Of a DNA stretch of 64,000 bases, positions 43,638-53,311 are shown piece by piece (within the stretch, counting starts at the first letter, position 1; each line of letters begins with the position of its first letter). This stretch comes from Bacillus sp. FSL H8-0547 (lineage in GTDB: Bacteria > Bacillota > Bacilli > Bacillales > Bacillaceae), in NCBI GenBank assembly GCA_038002745.1, contig JBBODD010000001.1, forward strand, positions 1,240,001 to 1,304,000, given 5' to 3'. Position numbers and translations under genes: made by a program. The notes below the pieces were generated by a model. It was not told the DNA's origin. It did no database searches and saw nothing but the letters and a program-made list of their open reading frames with translations.

Positions 43638-44648
43638 ATGAGCCAAAAACAGATACTGCTTGCAGAACGCCCGTCGGGAAAGCCGACTGCTGAAACCTTC
43701 CGCTACACGGAAGTTCCTGTTCCATCACCCGAATCAGGACAAGTACTGATCCGCACTCTCTATCTGTCAGTCGATCCTTATATGCGCGGCCGGATGAATG
43801 AAGGGAAATCCTACGTTGCTCCTTTCGAGCTTAACCAGCCTATCTCAGGCGGGGTAGTCGGAGAAATTGTTGAAGCAAACGGCAGCAAGCTGAAAAAGGG
43901 AGACTTTGTCATCGGAAACCTCCCGTGGCAGGAATACTCTGTCGCAGGCGAAAATGAAGTTCGTCAGATTGACCCTTCTCTCGCGCCCATTCAGGCTTAC
44001 CTCGGCATTCTTGGCATGCCCGGTTTGACCGCTTATTTTGGACTGCTCGACATCGGCAAGCCGAAAGAAGGCGAAACCGTGGTCGTATCAGGTGCTGCAG
44101 GAGCGGTTGGTTCAATTGTCGGACAGCTTGCTAAAATTAAAGGCGCCCGTGTTGTAGGAATTGCCGGATCAGATGAAAAGATTTCTTATTTGATTGATGA
44201 ACTTGGATTTGACGCTGCCATCAACTATAAAACACAGAACGTCGGCAAAGCGCTTGAAGAGGCATGCCCGAACGGAGTAGATGTCTACTATGATAATGTA
44301 GGCGGAGAAATTTCGGAAGCCGTTCATAAACTTCTGAACAAATTTGCCCGTATTCCTGTTTGCGGAGCAATCTCCACTTATAATTCAGACGGCAAAGACG
44401 TCGGTCCCCGCATCGAATCAACGCTGATTAAATCAAGCGTCCTGATGCAGGGCTTTGTTGTAGGCGACTTTTCCTCCCGCTTCGGCGAAGGCGCAAGAGA
44501 GCTTGGCGGCTGGCTGAAAGAAGGAAGACTGAAGTATGAAGAGACAATCGTTGAAGGCTTTGAAAACATTCCCCAGGCATTCCTTGGCTTGTTCGAGGGC
44601 ACGAACCTCGGCAAGCAGCTTGTGAAGGTTGCAGATCCTTCTGCTTGA
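43638..44648 (+). CDS. yfmJ: Zinc-free medium-chain NADP-dependent oxidoreductase, YfmJ-like
   Basis: A 336-residue enzyme of the leukotriene B4 12-hydroxydehydrogenase / 2-alkenal reductase type. LYLSVDPYMRGRMN, the nucleotide motif SGAAGAVGSIVGQLAKIKG, VDVYYDNVGGEI and CGAISTYN are characteristic. Such enzymes reduce alpha,beta-unsaturated carbonyls with NADPH. Close in length and pattern to B. subtilis YfmJ. The start at 43638 has AAGGAGG 9 bases upstream; an open frame back to 43467 is a shadow. It is monocistronic with a strong terminator. Confidence 0.9.
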   Translation: MSQKQILLAERPSGKPTAETFRYTEVPVPSPESGQVLIRTLYLSVDPYMRGRMNEGKSYVAPFELNQPISGGVVGEIVEANGSKLKKGDFVIGNLPWQEYSVAGENEVRQIDPSLAPIQAYLGILGMPGLTAYFGLLDIGKPKEGETVVVSGAAGAVGSIVGQLAKIKGARVVGIAGSDEKISYLIDELGFDAAINYKTQNVGKALEEACPNGVDVYYDNVGGEISEAVHKLLNKFARIPVCGAISTYNSDGKDVGPRIESTLIKSSVLMQGFVVGDFSSRFGEGARELGGWLKEGRLKYEETIVEGFENIPQAFLGLFEGTNLGKQLVKVADPSA

Positions 44649-44664
44649 TTGCTGATACATGATA

Positions 44665-44717
44665 GAAAAAATCCCCCAAAATGTCCGGATTCCGGATGAT
44701 GGGGGATTTTTTCTTTT
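44665..44717 (+). terminator. Terminator of yfmJ, nested double stem
   Basis: AAAAATCCCCCA pairs with TGGGGGATTTTTT; between them TCCGGA and its repeat can form an inner stem. Confidence 0.85.
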
Positions 44718-44779
44718 CGCAGCCTGACAAATTCACCAGAATATCGTGCCAATCGCTTCCGTTCATTGATTCATCGCGA

Positions 44780-45040
44780 ACATAAGCCGGTTTGCTGCCA
44801 GCTATTACTGGTTTACTACCAACTACGAATGGTTTACTACCGACTATTGCTGATTTACTACCAACTAAGACTGATTTACTGCCGACTATTGCCCCTTTAC
44901 TACCAACTATCGGTTTACTGCCAACAATCATTTATTTACTGACAACTATTGCTTGTTCACTACCAACTACGACTGATTTACTGCCGACTATTCCTCATTT
45001 ACTACCAACTATAGGTTTACTGCAAGCTTTTCCTGATATA
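44780..45040. repeat. Tandem array E: about 12 units of a 21-bp repeat (some 18 bp)
   Basis: Units read TTTACTACCAACTATTGC plus three variable bases, with period 21 bp and at least two 18-bp units. TACCAACTA alternates with TGCCGACTA. It lies between the yfmJ terminator and the terminator of the DeoR-type gene. Lengths are multiples of three and both strands stay partly open (heptapeptides VGSK.. on the minus strand), but stops interrupt the minus frame and no ribosome binding site is seen. It differs from arrays A-D. Confidence 0.88.
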
Positions 45041-45062
45041 CTGCACTGCCCCTCTAATTACA

Positions 45063-45088
45063 AAACAGGCTGCCGGGGCAGCCTGTTT
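45063..45088. terminator. Terminator of the phosphonate operon
   Basis: AAACAGGCTGCC and GGCAGCCTGTTT form a perfect 12-bp stem just after the DeoR-type gene stop (minus strand). Confidence 0.82.
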
Positions 45089-45090
45089 GT

Positions 45091-45858
45091 TCAGCTTATG
45101 ATCCATTCACAGGGAAGCTCCCAGCCATCCGGCAAGCCCGCATCTGAAATCAATTTATCTATTTTTTCAATAGGAACCATTTTGAAGTTTGCGCGAAGAC
45201 CGACTTTAGAGGAGTCTGCCAGGACAAATACTTCAGAGGCATTTTGAATAAAAATCTTTGAAAGAACCGCTTTCTCCATATCGTAGCATGTTATGCCTGC
45301 ATCCGCTGAAATGCCGTCTATAGCAATAAATGCTTTATCTACATAGAATTCCTTAGCCATTTGCTCTGCCATCACACCAGATGAGCGATAATGCTTGCTT
45401 CTCACACTTCCGCCGATAAATATAACCTCACCATCAAAAAGGTTTTTGTTTGAATAGGAAATTAATAAGGCTGCAGCCGGGAAAGAGTTTGTAATAACCG
45501 TGATATTGGGACACCCGCATAATGGGGCAATCATCTGAAGGGTTGTGCTTCCCTCATCGATGAAAATCACGTCGCCTTCTTTGATGTACGAAACAGCTTT
45601 TTTAGCGATTCTGTTTTTTTCTTCTATCCTAGTAACCTCACGTTCAAAAAGTCCGGGTTCTTCCGTTTCATCAGACAGTCTGACGGCTCCCCCGTGTACT
45701 TTTTTCAGTTTGTTTTCCTGCTCAAGGTCCTCTAGATAGCGTCTGATTGTTTCTGTCGACACATTAAACTCTTTTGCAAGATCATTGACCTTTACTCTGC
45801 CCTGCTTTTCAATGATTTCAGTAATGAGACGTTTTCTTTCCTCTGCTAATAAAGACAT
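45091..45858 (-). CDS. DeoR/GlpR family regulator, probable regulator of the phosphonate operon
   Basis: A 255-residue regulator with an N-terminal DeoR helix-turn-helix (RVKVNDLAKEFNVSTETIRRYLEDLEQENKLKKVHGGAV) and a C-terminal sensor domain (IFIDEGSTTLQM, FIGGSVRSKHYRSSG, FVLADSSKVG), the NagB-like fold that binds a phosphorylated ligand. It is the last gene of the 2-aminoethylphosphonate operon, 22 bases after phnW. Autoregulation of the operon is the simplest reading; TTTGTT-type repeats near the operon promoter are possible operators. Confidence 0.87.
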   Translation of the reverse strand: MSLLAEERKRLITEIIEKQGRVKVNDLAKEFNVSTETIRRYLEDLEQENKLKKVHGGAVRLSDETEEPGLFEREVTRIEEKNRIAKKAVSYIKEGDVIFIDEGSTTLQMIAPLCGCPNITVITNSFPAAALLISYSNKNLFDGEVIFIGGSVRSKHYRSSGVMAEQMAKEFYVDKAFIAIDGISADAGITCYDMEKAVLSKIFIQNASEVFVLADSSKVGLRANFKMVPIEKIDKLISDAGLPDGWELPCEWIIS

Positions 45859-45880
45859 TTGAAAAACTCCTGTTTCTTTT

Positions 45881-47005
45881 TTATATCAGCTGTTTTTCAG
45901 CCTGTATCGCTTCTTTTGATACTGCAGCTACTGCTGTCAGCAGCCGGTCTATGTCCTCAGGGTATACTTCTCCGATGTTTCCAATTCTGAAAGTATCTTT
46001 TTCGGATATTTTTCCGGGGTATATGACAAACCCCTGCTTTTTCAATTTTCCATAAAAACTGGTAAATGTAAAGTTTTTCCCCTCCGGATACAGAAAGGCT
46101 GTAATAATTGGAGATTGGTTTTTCTTCCTAAGCAGTGCGTGGAATCCAAGCTCCTTCATGCCTTGTACAAGCTTGAGCTGATTCTCTGTGTAACGCACGT
46201 TCCTTGCCTTAATCCCGCCTTCTGCTTCAAGCTCTTTAAGCGCCTGGTGAAATGCTCTTACAACATGAGTCGGTGAAGTAAAGCGCCATTTTCCATCATG
46301 CTGCTCCATCGTTTCATACTGGGCATAGAGGTCTAAAGAGAGAGATCTCGCATATCCTTTGCATTTTTCAAGCTCGCTCTTTTTAGCCAGAATAAATCCA
46401 AAACCCGGTACACCCTGAATGCATTTGTTTGCACTGCTGATTAAAAAATCTATCTGCAGAGATTCAATGTTAATTGGAATTCCCCCAAAGCTGCTCATAG
46501 CATCTACAATGGCAACAATTCCGTGTTTTTTCGCCGTGCGGCAGATTTCTTCTATCGGATTCAGCATACCTGTCGTTGTTTCGCAATGGACAACAGCCAG
46601 ATGCGTAATGTCCGGATTCTGTTTAAGCAATTTGTCAATCGTATCAGGATTGAGCATAGTCTGTTCATTTTCCCTGTAAACAAGAACCGGAATATCAAGG
46701 ATCGCTGCCATCTCAGCAATTCTTTCTCCATACGCACCATTGCAGGCAACAAACAATCTTCCGCCTGCACGCGGGATCACGCTTGAAATAACGGATTCTA
46801 CAGAAAACGTCCCGCTTCCCTGCATCAGAACAGCCGTGTATTTATCTGAACCCGGTGCAGCCAAAGCAAGCAGCCTTGCCCGTATTTCCTGCACAATCTC
46901 ATTGTAATCCTTATCCCATGTACACCAGTCCTTAAGCATCGCTTCTCTGACTGTATCTGACGTAGAAAGAGGGCCTGGCGTTAATAGCAAGTATGGATTA
47001 TTCAT
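45881..47005 (-). CDS. phnW: 2-aminoethylphosphonate-pyruvate transaminase
   Basis: A 374-residue PLP enzyme converting 2-aminoethylphosphonate and pyruvate to phosphonoacetaldehyde and alanine. [26 protein letters not shown] is the typical start, [12 protein letters not shown] holds the PLP aspartate and [15 protein letters not shown] the Schiff-base lysine. The ATG at 47005 lies within the end of phnX (8-base overlap), with AGGGG about 11 bases upstream, and matches the family start. The product is used by PhnX. Confidence 0.95.
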   Translation of the reverse strand: MNNPYLLLTPGPLSTSDTVREAMLKDWCTWDKDYNEIVQEIRARLLALAAPGSDKYTAVLMQGSGTFSVESVISSVIPRAGGRLFVACNGAYGERIAEMAAILDIPVLVYRENEQTMLNPDTIDKLLKQNPDITHLAVVHCETTTGMLNPIEEICRTAKKHGIVAIVDAMSSFGGIPINIESLQIDFLISSANKCIQGVPGFGFILAKKSELEKCKGYARSLSLDLYAQYETMEQHDGKWRFTSPTHVVRAFHQALKELEAEGGIKARNVRYTENQLKLVQGMKELGFHALLRKKNQSPIITAFLYPEGKNFTFTSFYGKLKKQGFVIYPGKISEKDTFRIGNIGEVYPEDIDRLLTAVAAVSKEAIQAEKQLI

Positions 47006-47795
47006 GCCCCATGTCCCCTTTTTCCAGTTCTTCAAGCAGCGGAATCAAGTCGCTGAACTCATTGATCACATAATGAGCGCCTGCTTCGAGAAATCGTTTT
47101 TTCACAGTTTCCATTTTGCGATTCAGTTCAGTGCGGTCCATTGCCTGTACCTCCTCTTCTGTTAGGCCAAGTTCATTGCTCCCGAGAATGATGCCGACAG
47201 TGATCATCCCGGCATTTATTCCCTCTTTTATGTCCGAAACGGTGTCGCCTGCCTTCAAAAGCCTGTTCATTGGATAAATCCCCAACTCCATCGCATTCAT
47301 ATAGGCCATCCAAGGATAAGGGCGTCCAGCATTTACATCATCTGGTGTGAAGAGGAAATCAGGCTGGTAGCCTTTCTCTTTTGCATAGGGAGCCACAATT
47401 TTCATCATTTCTTTTGTATAGCCGGTCGTGGAACCAATCTTCAGCCCTTTTTCACGGAGCTTTTGAACAGTCTGAACAACACCCGGAAGCGGAGTCGTGA
47501 AGTTTGTAAGGATCTCAAACAGAGTCTTCTCAAATTCTGCATACATCTCCTGAATATCCTGCTCAGAAGGCTCATGCCCGTGAATGCTTATCCACTCCCG
47601 GTTTATGCGCGGCATATCGCAAAGTGCACGGATATGGTCTATTTTTAAAAGGCCCATTGGTCTCCTTGCTTCCTCGGCTGTAATCGCAATATCACGATTT
47701 TTAAATACTTCTATAAAAACCTGTAAAGGGGCGAAACAGCCATAGTCGACCGTTGTCCCTGCCCAATCCAGAATTAATCCCTGTATGTTCTTCAT
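46998..47795 (-). CDS. phnX: Phosphonoacetaldehyde hydrolase (phosphonatase)
   Basis: A 265-residue HAD-superfamily enzyme cleaving phosphonoacetaldehyde to acetaldehyde and phosphate. [14 protein letters not shown] contains the nucleophile aspartate, [15 protein letters not shown] the Schiff-base lysine of phosphonatases, [10 protein letters not shown] motif II and [12 protein letters not shown] the acidic motif III. GGAGG precedes the ATG by 8 bases; the start abuts the stop of the permease gene. With PhnW it completes the two-step degradation. Confidence 0.96.
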   Translation of the reverse strand: MKNIQGLILDWAGTTVDYGCFAPLQVFIEVFKNRDIAITAEEARRPMGLLKIDHIRALCDMPRINREWISIHGHEPSEQDIQEMYAEFEKTLFEILTNFTTPLPGVVQTVQKLREKGLKIGSTTGYTKEMMKIVAPYAKEKGYQPDFLFTPDDVNAGRPYPWMAYMNAMELGIYPMNRLLKAGDTVSDIKEGINAGMITVGIILGSNELGLTEEEVQAMDRTELNRKMETVKKRFLEAGAHYVINEFSDLIPLLEELEKGDMGHE

Positions 47796-49556
47796 TTAAA
47801 GTTCCTCCCTTACTGATCTGCGTTTATTAAGCCAGCAAACCGCCATTTCATAGGCAGCTCTGACAAGAATATTAGTAGCGACAATCAAAATGCTCATGGC
47901 TGCTGCTGAAGCGACGTTCCCTGCATCATCCATATTGACAATGGAGACAGCAGCAAGCTTGAATTCAGGCGAATACAGAAAAATGACAGCTGATACGGTC
48001 ACCATTGAGTTGACAAAAAAATACATGGCCACTTCAAGAATGGCAGGAAGGCACATTGGCACAGTGACCTTCATAAATGTCTGATAAAACGGGATGCCCA
48101 TTGATTCAGACACAAGCTCAAACTCTTTGTCCAGTTTCTTCAGCGCTGTTGTCGCCGTAATGAATGATACTGAGTAAAAATGGACAATGTTTGCAATCAC
48201 GACAATCGCAATGGTTCCATACAGAAAATGCAGCGGGTTATCCACCGTAAAACCCGCGACTGTAAAACGCTGCTTGCTGAAAAAGAAAATATATCCTAGG
48301 CCGATGACAAGCCCCGGCACAGCAAGGGGAATGATCGACAAGAGTGTTCCTACCTTTCTCAAACCTATCATGCCTCTGAATTTTTCTATTAGATAGGCAA
48401 AAACAAACGTGAAAATCGTTCCAAAAAGTGCTGTTAAAGATGCAGCAATCAAGCTATTTTTATAAGCTGTCAGCCCGTCACCAGTAAAACTGTCAAAAAC
48501 ATAGTGCTCCATTGAAAAAGTCATGTTATACGGCCAGTTTTTAACACTGGCTGCCAGAAGAACGGCTAAAAGCAGGGCGATTACTGCAAATGAAATGATG
48601 AAGCAATATAAAAATAGGAGTTTATCTCTTATGGCGTTCGGTTTAACTTTAAAAGGCACCGATTTTGACCCGTCTCCATGCTGCTGTTTTCTTTGTGCCA
48701 TCTGATCAACTACAAAAGCCAAAATGGCAGGCAGCATCAAAATCATCCCTACCGCCGCTCCCATTCCCATGTTCTGCTGGCCTATCACCTGTTTGTATAC
48801 ATCGGTTGCGAGTACGTTATACTGTCCTCCAACCACTTTTGGAGCTCCGTAATCCGTAAAACTCAGAGTAAATACAACAAAAATGGAGCTGACCAGTCCG
48901 TATTTTACGGAAGGAAGAGTAACTGCAAAAAACGTTTTTATCTTACCGGCGCCCATAGAATCAGCAGCCTCATACAGACGCTTGTCTGCTCCTGATAAGG
49001 CAACCATCAAAATCAGGAAAGCCTGCGGGAAGGTGTAGATTGTTTCCGCCATGATAATGCCTGCTGGTCCGTATAAGTCAATTTTCACACCTGGAATGGC
49101 CCCCAAAAAACCGGTTGTAATCAGCCCCTGATTTCCAAAGAGGTAAATCAGTGCAATCCCGTGCATCATAGTCGGAGCAAACAGCGGCAGCATGGCCGTA
49201 TAGCGGAAAAATCCTTTTCCGTAAACATTTGAACGCACTACAGCAAAAGCGTACACAAACGCAGCACTCACAGAGAGAACCGTCGTCACGCCAGATACGA
49301 AGAACGTGTTTTGAAGAGATTGTATAAGAATGTCTGACTGAAAGTATCTGAAGAAATTCAGAAGTCCGATGAATATGCCTTCACTGTCAAAAAAAGCCTG
49401 GACAAAAAGCGCCGCTAAAGGAAAAACGAGCATTATTGCTGCTGCAAGCAGAGAAAAAAGGAGAAGCATGCGCTGCAGCCACTCGTTCAAGCCTGCCTTT
49501 TGGCGCTGTCGCTTTTTTATGTAAATTCCTGCTTGATGGCCTGCCTGCATGTCCAT
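47796..49556 (-). CDS. 2-aminoethylphosphonate ABC transporter permease, two domains fused
   Basis: A 586-residue membrane protein with two binding-protein-dependent permease domains in tandem, each of about six helices. EAA-type loops are seen at DKRLYEAADSMGAGKIKTFFAVTLPSVK (first half) and DKEFELVSESMGIPFYQTFMKVTVPMC (second half). The single chain therefore supplies both permease subunits (PhnU and PhnV in Salmonella), as in Fe3+/polyamine-type FbpB permeases. It lies directly after the ATPase gene (ATG follows its TAA). Confidence 0.9.
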   Translation of the reverse strand: MDMQAGHQAGIYIKKRQRQKAGLNEWLQRMLLLFSLLAAAIMLVFPLAALFVQAFFDSEGIFIGLLNFFRYFQSDILIQSLQNTFFVSGVTTVLSVSAAFVYAFAVVRSNVYGKGFFRYTAMLPLFAPTMMHGIALIYLFGNQGLITTGFLGAIPGVKIDLYGPAGIIMAETIYTFPQAFLILMVALSGADKRLYEAADSMGAGKIKTFFAVTLPSVKYGLVSSIFVVFTLSFTDYGAPKVVGGQYNVLATDVYKQVIGQQNMGMGAAVGMILMLPAILAFVVDQMAQRKQQHGDGSKSVPFKVKPNAIRDKLLFLYCFIISFAVIALLLAVLLAASVKNWPYNMTFSMEHYVFDSFTGDGLTAYKNSLIAASLTALFGTIFTFVFAYLIEKFRGMIGLRKVGTLLSIIPLAVPGLVIGLGYIFFFSKQRFTVAGFTVDNPLHFLYGTIAIVVIANIVHFYSVSFITATTALKKLDKEFELVSESMGIPFYQTFMKVTVPMCLPAILEVAMYFFVNSMVTVSAVIFLYSPEFKLAAVSIVNMDDAGNVASAAAMSILIVATNILVRAAYEMAVCWLNKRRSVREEL

Positions 49557-50558
49557 TTAACTTACCACCTGTTCTTTAAAATCAAGAAGACGGCTTTCAG
49601 GAAGTGAAATGCTGATCACATTTCCTCTTTCCAGGTTGATTTCTTTTGCGGCGTATGCAGAGAGGTCAATGATGATCTGCTGATTATAAAATGTCGAAGC
49701 AGCCTCGGTCATTCTCACTTTCACGCGATAAACAGGTCCTTTAAATTCAATAGCTTCAATGACTGCAGCCGTACCTTTTCCCTCTTCAACCACTACATGT
49801 TCCGGCCTTATGGCTGTTTCCATGCTTTCATTCAGAAAATTCATCGAACCAATGAAATCTGCTACAAACGGCTGGTTAGGTTTGTGGTAGATTTCCTGCG
49901 GCGTGCCAGCCTGCTTAATTTCGGCCTGGTCCATGACAAAGATCCGGTCTGCCATCGTCAGAGCTTCCTCTTGATCATGAGTGACCATAATTGTTGTAAT
50001 CCCGAGTTTTTCCTGAACTGAACGAATTTCATTGCGGAGTTTTTCTCTGACTTTTGCATCAAGTGCAGATAAAGGTTCATCCAGCAGCAAAAAATCAGGC
50101 TCCAAAGCAATCGCTCTTGCCAAAGAAACACGCTGCTGCATGCCTCCAGAAAGCTGTGCAGGGTATTTGTCCTTTACATGAAGAAGTTCAACCAGTGCTA
50201 GGGCTTCCATTGCTTTTTCTTTGATTCTTTTTTTCTCATATTTGCGGGCTCTTAAGCCAAATTCAATATTCTGCAAGGCTGTGAGATTTGGAAACAGGGC
50301 ATAAGACTGAAAGACAATTCCAAAGTTTCTTTTTGCCGGCGGCAATGCAGTGATGTCCTTCCCGCCGGCAAAAATACGGCCGGCATCAGGCTCTTCAAGT
50401 CCCGCAATGATTCTGAGGAGAGTTGTTTTCCCGCATCCGCTTGGGCCCAGCAGGCAGACAAATTCGTTTTTCCTAATATCGAATGAAACATTCTTTAATG
50501 CTGTATGCTGCTTGAATCTTTTTTCTACTCCTTCTACTCGCAAATAGGAGGTATGCAT
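49557..50558 (-). CDS. phnT: 2-aminoethylphosphonate ABC transporter ATP-binding protein (PhnT-like)
   Basis: A 333-residue ATPase with Walker A GPSGCGKTT, Q-loop FQSYALFP, signature LSGGMQQR, Walker B FLLLDEPLSALD and H-loop VTHDQEEAL, followed by a C-terminal TOBE-like domain (AIRPEHVVVEEGK). It belongs to the polyamine/iron/AEP importer branch. It powers the fused permease encoded next. The start has AAGGA about 12 bases and AGGA 3 bases upstream. Confidence 0.92.
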   Translation of the reverse strand: MHTSYLRVEGVEKRFKQHTALKNVSFDIRKNEFVCLLGPSGCGKTTLLRIIAGLEEPDAGRIFAGGKDITALPPAKRNFGIVFQSYALFPNLTALQNIEFGLRARKYEKKRIKEKAMEALALVELLHVKDKYPAQLSGGMQQRVSLARAIALEPDFLLLDEPLSALDAKVREKLRNEIRSVQEKLGITTIMVTHDQEEALTMADRIFVMDQAEIKQAGTPQEIYHKPNQPFVADFIGSMNFLNESMETAIRPEHVVVEEGKGTAAVIEAIEFKGPVYRVKVRMTEAASTFYNQQIIIDLSAYAAKEINLERGNVISISLPESRLLDFKEQVVS

Positions 50559-50611
50559 TCCTGTTCATTCCTTTCCGGCTTTAGAATGCGGGGAGTAAAG
50601 TCCCCTCTTCC

Positions 50612-51670
50612 TTATTCTTCAGGCTCGGCCTTTTCTCCAAATTCCGCTTCCCACGTTTCCAGAATCTTGCTGCGGTTTTCAGCAGCCCACATCAGATCGT
50701 TTTCTTTGTACATATTTTCTTGTACTCCGTCTGGGAAAGCCTGCGGTTTTTTAAATTCGTTTTTCATTGTGGAAAAGCCATTTGCATCGTAATATTCTTT
50801 CATCACATCATCTGAAATGGCCCAGTCGAGAAACAATTTCGCTGTCTCTTTGTTCTTTGAGTCATTTTTGGCAATCAGTCCGTTTGCTTCAACATCCCAG
50901 CCAAGTCCTTCTTCAGGAAGAATGACTTCTACAGGCGCTCCGTCCTGCTTTTGTGTTACCCCGCTGTAGACCAGTGAAATGCCAATTGGGTATTCTCCTG
51001 CACCAGCAAGCTTAGCCGGCTTCGATCCGGAGTGAGTGTATGTACCAATATTCTGATGAAGCTTTTTCATATAGTCATAGCCTTTGTTCTCGCCCATCAT
51101 CTGCAGCCACGCGTTGACCGTTAAGTATCCTGTGCCGGAGGAAGCGGGGTGCGGCATCACAATCATGCCTTTGTATTCCGGCTTTGTCAGGTCCTCATAA
51201 GTCTTTGGAACAGGCAGATTTCTTTTTTCGAGCTCGGCTTTGTTCACAACGATTCCTGTCATAAATGCTGTATTCCCAACCCACTTTTCTGGCTGTGCAG
51301 CATCCTTATACTGCGGTAGAATTTTTTCAGAATCCTTTGGTGTATATCCCTCAAGCATGTCTTTTCCGTCAAGTGCAAGCAGACTTGAAGCTGCAAGGCC
51401 CCAGACAACATCCGCTTTTGTGTCTTTTCCTTCTGCAAGCAGTTTAGCTGTCATAACTCCAGTTGAATCGCGGACAATGTTTAACTTGACATTAGGATAT
51501 TTTTCTTCAAACGATTTCAAGTATTGCGGGATAAGCTCCTCTTCAATTGCAGTATAAACAGTGAGTTCTCCTTCTTTATCCGCCGATCCGTTTGCTTTGT
51601 CAGATCCGCAAGCTGTTAAGAGCATAATAGACAAAACCAAAACTAGCAGTTTATAAATGTGGTTTTTCAT
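50612..51670 (-). CDS. phnS: 2-aminoethylphosphonate-binding lipoprotein (PhnS-like)
   Basis: A 352-residue extracellular solute-binding lipoprotein. The signal ends with the lipobox LLTACGS, and the mature part starts with the type-2 periplasmic fold (ELTVYTAIEEELIPQYLKSFEEKYPNVKLNIVRDSTG) seen in iron/AEP-binding proteins. Later TGYLTVNAWLQMMGENKGYDYMKKLH and NGLIAKNDSKNKETAKLFLDWAIS match the same family. It is the first gene of the operon phnS-phnT-permease-phnX-phnW-regulator. GGAGAG precedes the ATG. Confidence 0.92.
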   Translation of the reverse strand: MKNHIYKLLVLVLSIMLLTACGSDKANGSADKEGELTVYTAIEEELIPQYLKSFEEKYPNVKLNIVRDSTGVMTAKLLAEGKDTKADVVWGLAASSLLALDGKDMLEGYTPKDSEKILPQYKDAAQPEKWVGNTAFMTGIVVNKAELEKRNLPVPKTYEDLTKPEYKGMIVMPHPASSGTGYLTVNAWLQMMGENKGYDYMKKLHQNIGTYTHSGSKPAKLAGAGEYPIGISLVYSGVTQKQDGAPVEVILPEEGLGWDVEANGLIAKNDSKNKETAKLFLDWAISDDVMKEYYDANGFSTMKNEFKKPQAFPDGVQENMYKENDLMWAAENRSKILETWEAEFGEKAEPEE

Positions 51671-51754
51671 TGTTTTATCTCTCCATTCGCTAAATTATCT
51701 TATAAATACAATATAAAACCACAATGTAAAGCTCATATTAAGCGCACGTAAAAA

Positions 51755-51795
51755 GATTGTTTTATGTGATAATTTGTTGTTTTTATTTGTTTTAA
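51755..51795. promoter_or_regulatory. Possible DeoR-type operator repeats upstream of phnS
   Basis: The + strand shows TTGTTTTA, TTTGTTGTTT and TTTGTTTTA about one helical turn apart, a pattern seen at DeoR/GlpR operators. It lies 85-125 bases upstream of the phnS start. Confidence 0.3.
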
Positions 51796-51807
51796 AGACA
51801 AAAAAAA

Positions 51808-51836
51808 GAGAGCTATTAAGCTCCCTTTGAAGTGAT
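51808..51836 (-). terminator. Terminator of hemAT
   Basis: On the minus strand GGAGCTTAATAGCTCTC folds into a short stem, followed by TTTTTTTTG. Confidence 0.7.
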
Positions 51837-53144
51837 TTACATTTTGCTTTCAGCTTTATCCAGAAGGACTTTCGCCAAATCTGAAAGACTCTCAGTCGTT
51901 TTATTAATTTCCTGAATGGAATCCACGATTGCATCAAGATCTGTTTTGTTTCGTTCAAACATTTCCATGTAGTTTTCCATTTCTGTTTTCACGGTAACAA
52001 GTCCGCTGCGCACCTGCTGAATTTGTGACTGTGAGGTTTGAGTGGACTCGTTCATGGAACTCATAATGGTGACGATTGTATCCATGTGTTTATTGCTGTT
52101 TGAAGTGAGGGCATTGATTTCATTACTGGTCCGCTTTGAATCCTCGGCAAGCTTTCTGACCTCGCTTGCAACAACGGCAAAGCCTTTGCCGTGATCGCCT
52201 GCTCTTGCTGCCTCAATGGATGCATTCAGAGCAAGAAGGTTCGTCTGATCCGCAATTCCTTCAATTTCCTTTGTCATTCTCGTAATCTGATCGGAAATCT
52301 TTTTCAGATCGCCTATTCCCTCAAGGGAGTTTTCCACTTTCGAAAATACTTCTCCAAAGACGGAGACCATCTCGTCCATCTGCTTTTCATTTTCGTTCGT
52401 CAGCTTCAGCAGGTGTTCGCTTGTTTTCTTCGTAGACTGGATTTCCTCGCGAATTTGTTCTGCTTTTGCGCTAGTATCATCCATTGTGGAATCTGTCAGC
52501 TGGACGGAAGCCGCCATTTCCTGGCTGATTGAAGACAGTTCTTTTTGAAGACTGATATTTTCTTCGTTCAATTCTTTCAGTTCGTTCATTCGTTTTTGCA
52601 TATATTGATCAACAACAAGCTGGGAGTCTAAATTAATTGCATGTGTAATCGCAAGCAGTGCTGTTGAAAGCTTTTGAGGTTCCTGATGCAGCAGCTCCAC
52701 AACTTTTGGAAGAAGGAGTGTGCTGATGGCTGAATACGTTGACAGAAACCATGTTACAGGCAGATGCGTCTGGCTGTGTGTGCCGCCGATCCGTTTTCTC
52801 ATTTGGAAAAATCGTTCGTCCATTTCTCCGCTTAATAGGCTTTGAAAATAGTCGACAAATACAGCCTTTAAACGCTCTCTGCTTGAATGATCTGAAGCAA
52901 TTCTGCTGAGAAGCGGCTGTTTATAGAGATGTGTGAGGACCTTTTCAAGAAGTTCATCCAGAAGAGGAAGTACGACAGGCTTTAGCTCTTTTAAAACAGC
53001 CAGCTGTTCTTTTGTAAACCCCATATAAATCAGTCTCGCATTTATTTCAAGCTCTGAAGTGGCAATGACTGCGCTGTCTTCAGGAAATTCCATAACAGGT
53101 TGAAACGTATTTGTTGCCTGTTTCTTTGAAAAAAGTGTCAGCAT
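51837..53144 (-). CDS. hemAT: Heme-based aerotaxis transducer, globin-coupled chemoreceptor
   Basis: A 435-residue soluble oxygen sensor. Residues 30-175 form a globin-coupled sensor domain; the proximal heme histidine can be placed at His123 ([15 protein letters not shown]), the same number as in B. subtilis HemAT. Residues 190-435 are a methyl-accepting signalling domain with the CheA/CheW-contact hairpin tip [23 protein letters not shown]. There are no membrane segments. It guides movement in response to oxygen. It has its own terminator. Confidence 0.95.
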   Translation of the reverse strand: MLTLFSKKQATNTFQPVMEFPEDSAVIATSELEINARLIYMGFTKEQLAVLKELKPVVLPLLDELLEKVLTHLYKQPLLSRIASDHSSRERLKAVFVDYFQSLLSGEMDERFFQMRKRIGGTHSQTHLPVTWFLSTYSAISTLLLPKVVELLHQEPQKLSTALLAITHAINLDSQLVVDQYMQKRMNELKELNEENISLQKELSSISQEMAASVQLTDSTMDDTSAKAEQIREEIQSTKKTSEHLLKLTNENEKQMDEMVSVFGEVFSKVENSLEGIGDLKKISDQITRMTKEIEGIADQTNLLALNASIEAARAGDHGKGFAVVASEVRKLAEDSKRTSNEINALTSNSNKHMDTIVTIMSSMNESTQTSQSQIQQVRSGLVTVKTEMENYMEMFERNKTDLDAIVDSIQEINKTTESLSDLAKVLLDKAESKM

Positions 53145-53282
53145 GTTCGTTCTCCTTACCTTCTACCTTGAGATTCCCTTCTTGGAAAAGAAAGTTCATG
53201 TCTTATATCGGCAGAAAACGTGAAACGATTAGAGGTATCAATAGATATAATGTGCTGGGTGAAAATTGGATTTAAATAAACA

Positions 53283-53311
53283 AAAAACACAAACCCCGAG
53301 TCTGTGTTTTA
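53283..53311 (-). terminator. Terminator of liaFSR
   Basis: AAAACACAGA / TTTGTGTTTT on the minus strand, followed by TTGTTTATTT, overlapping the liaR stop. Confidence 0.7.

Noticed and set aside
44428-45247. Coding repeat proteins in array E (VGSK on minus, LLPT on plus)
   Set aside because: The minus frame is broken by stops inside the array and runs antisense into yfmJ; the plus frame starts at a TTG without a site and runs through a terminator into the DeoR-type gene.
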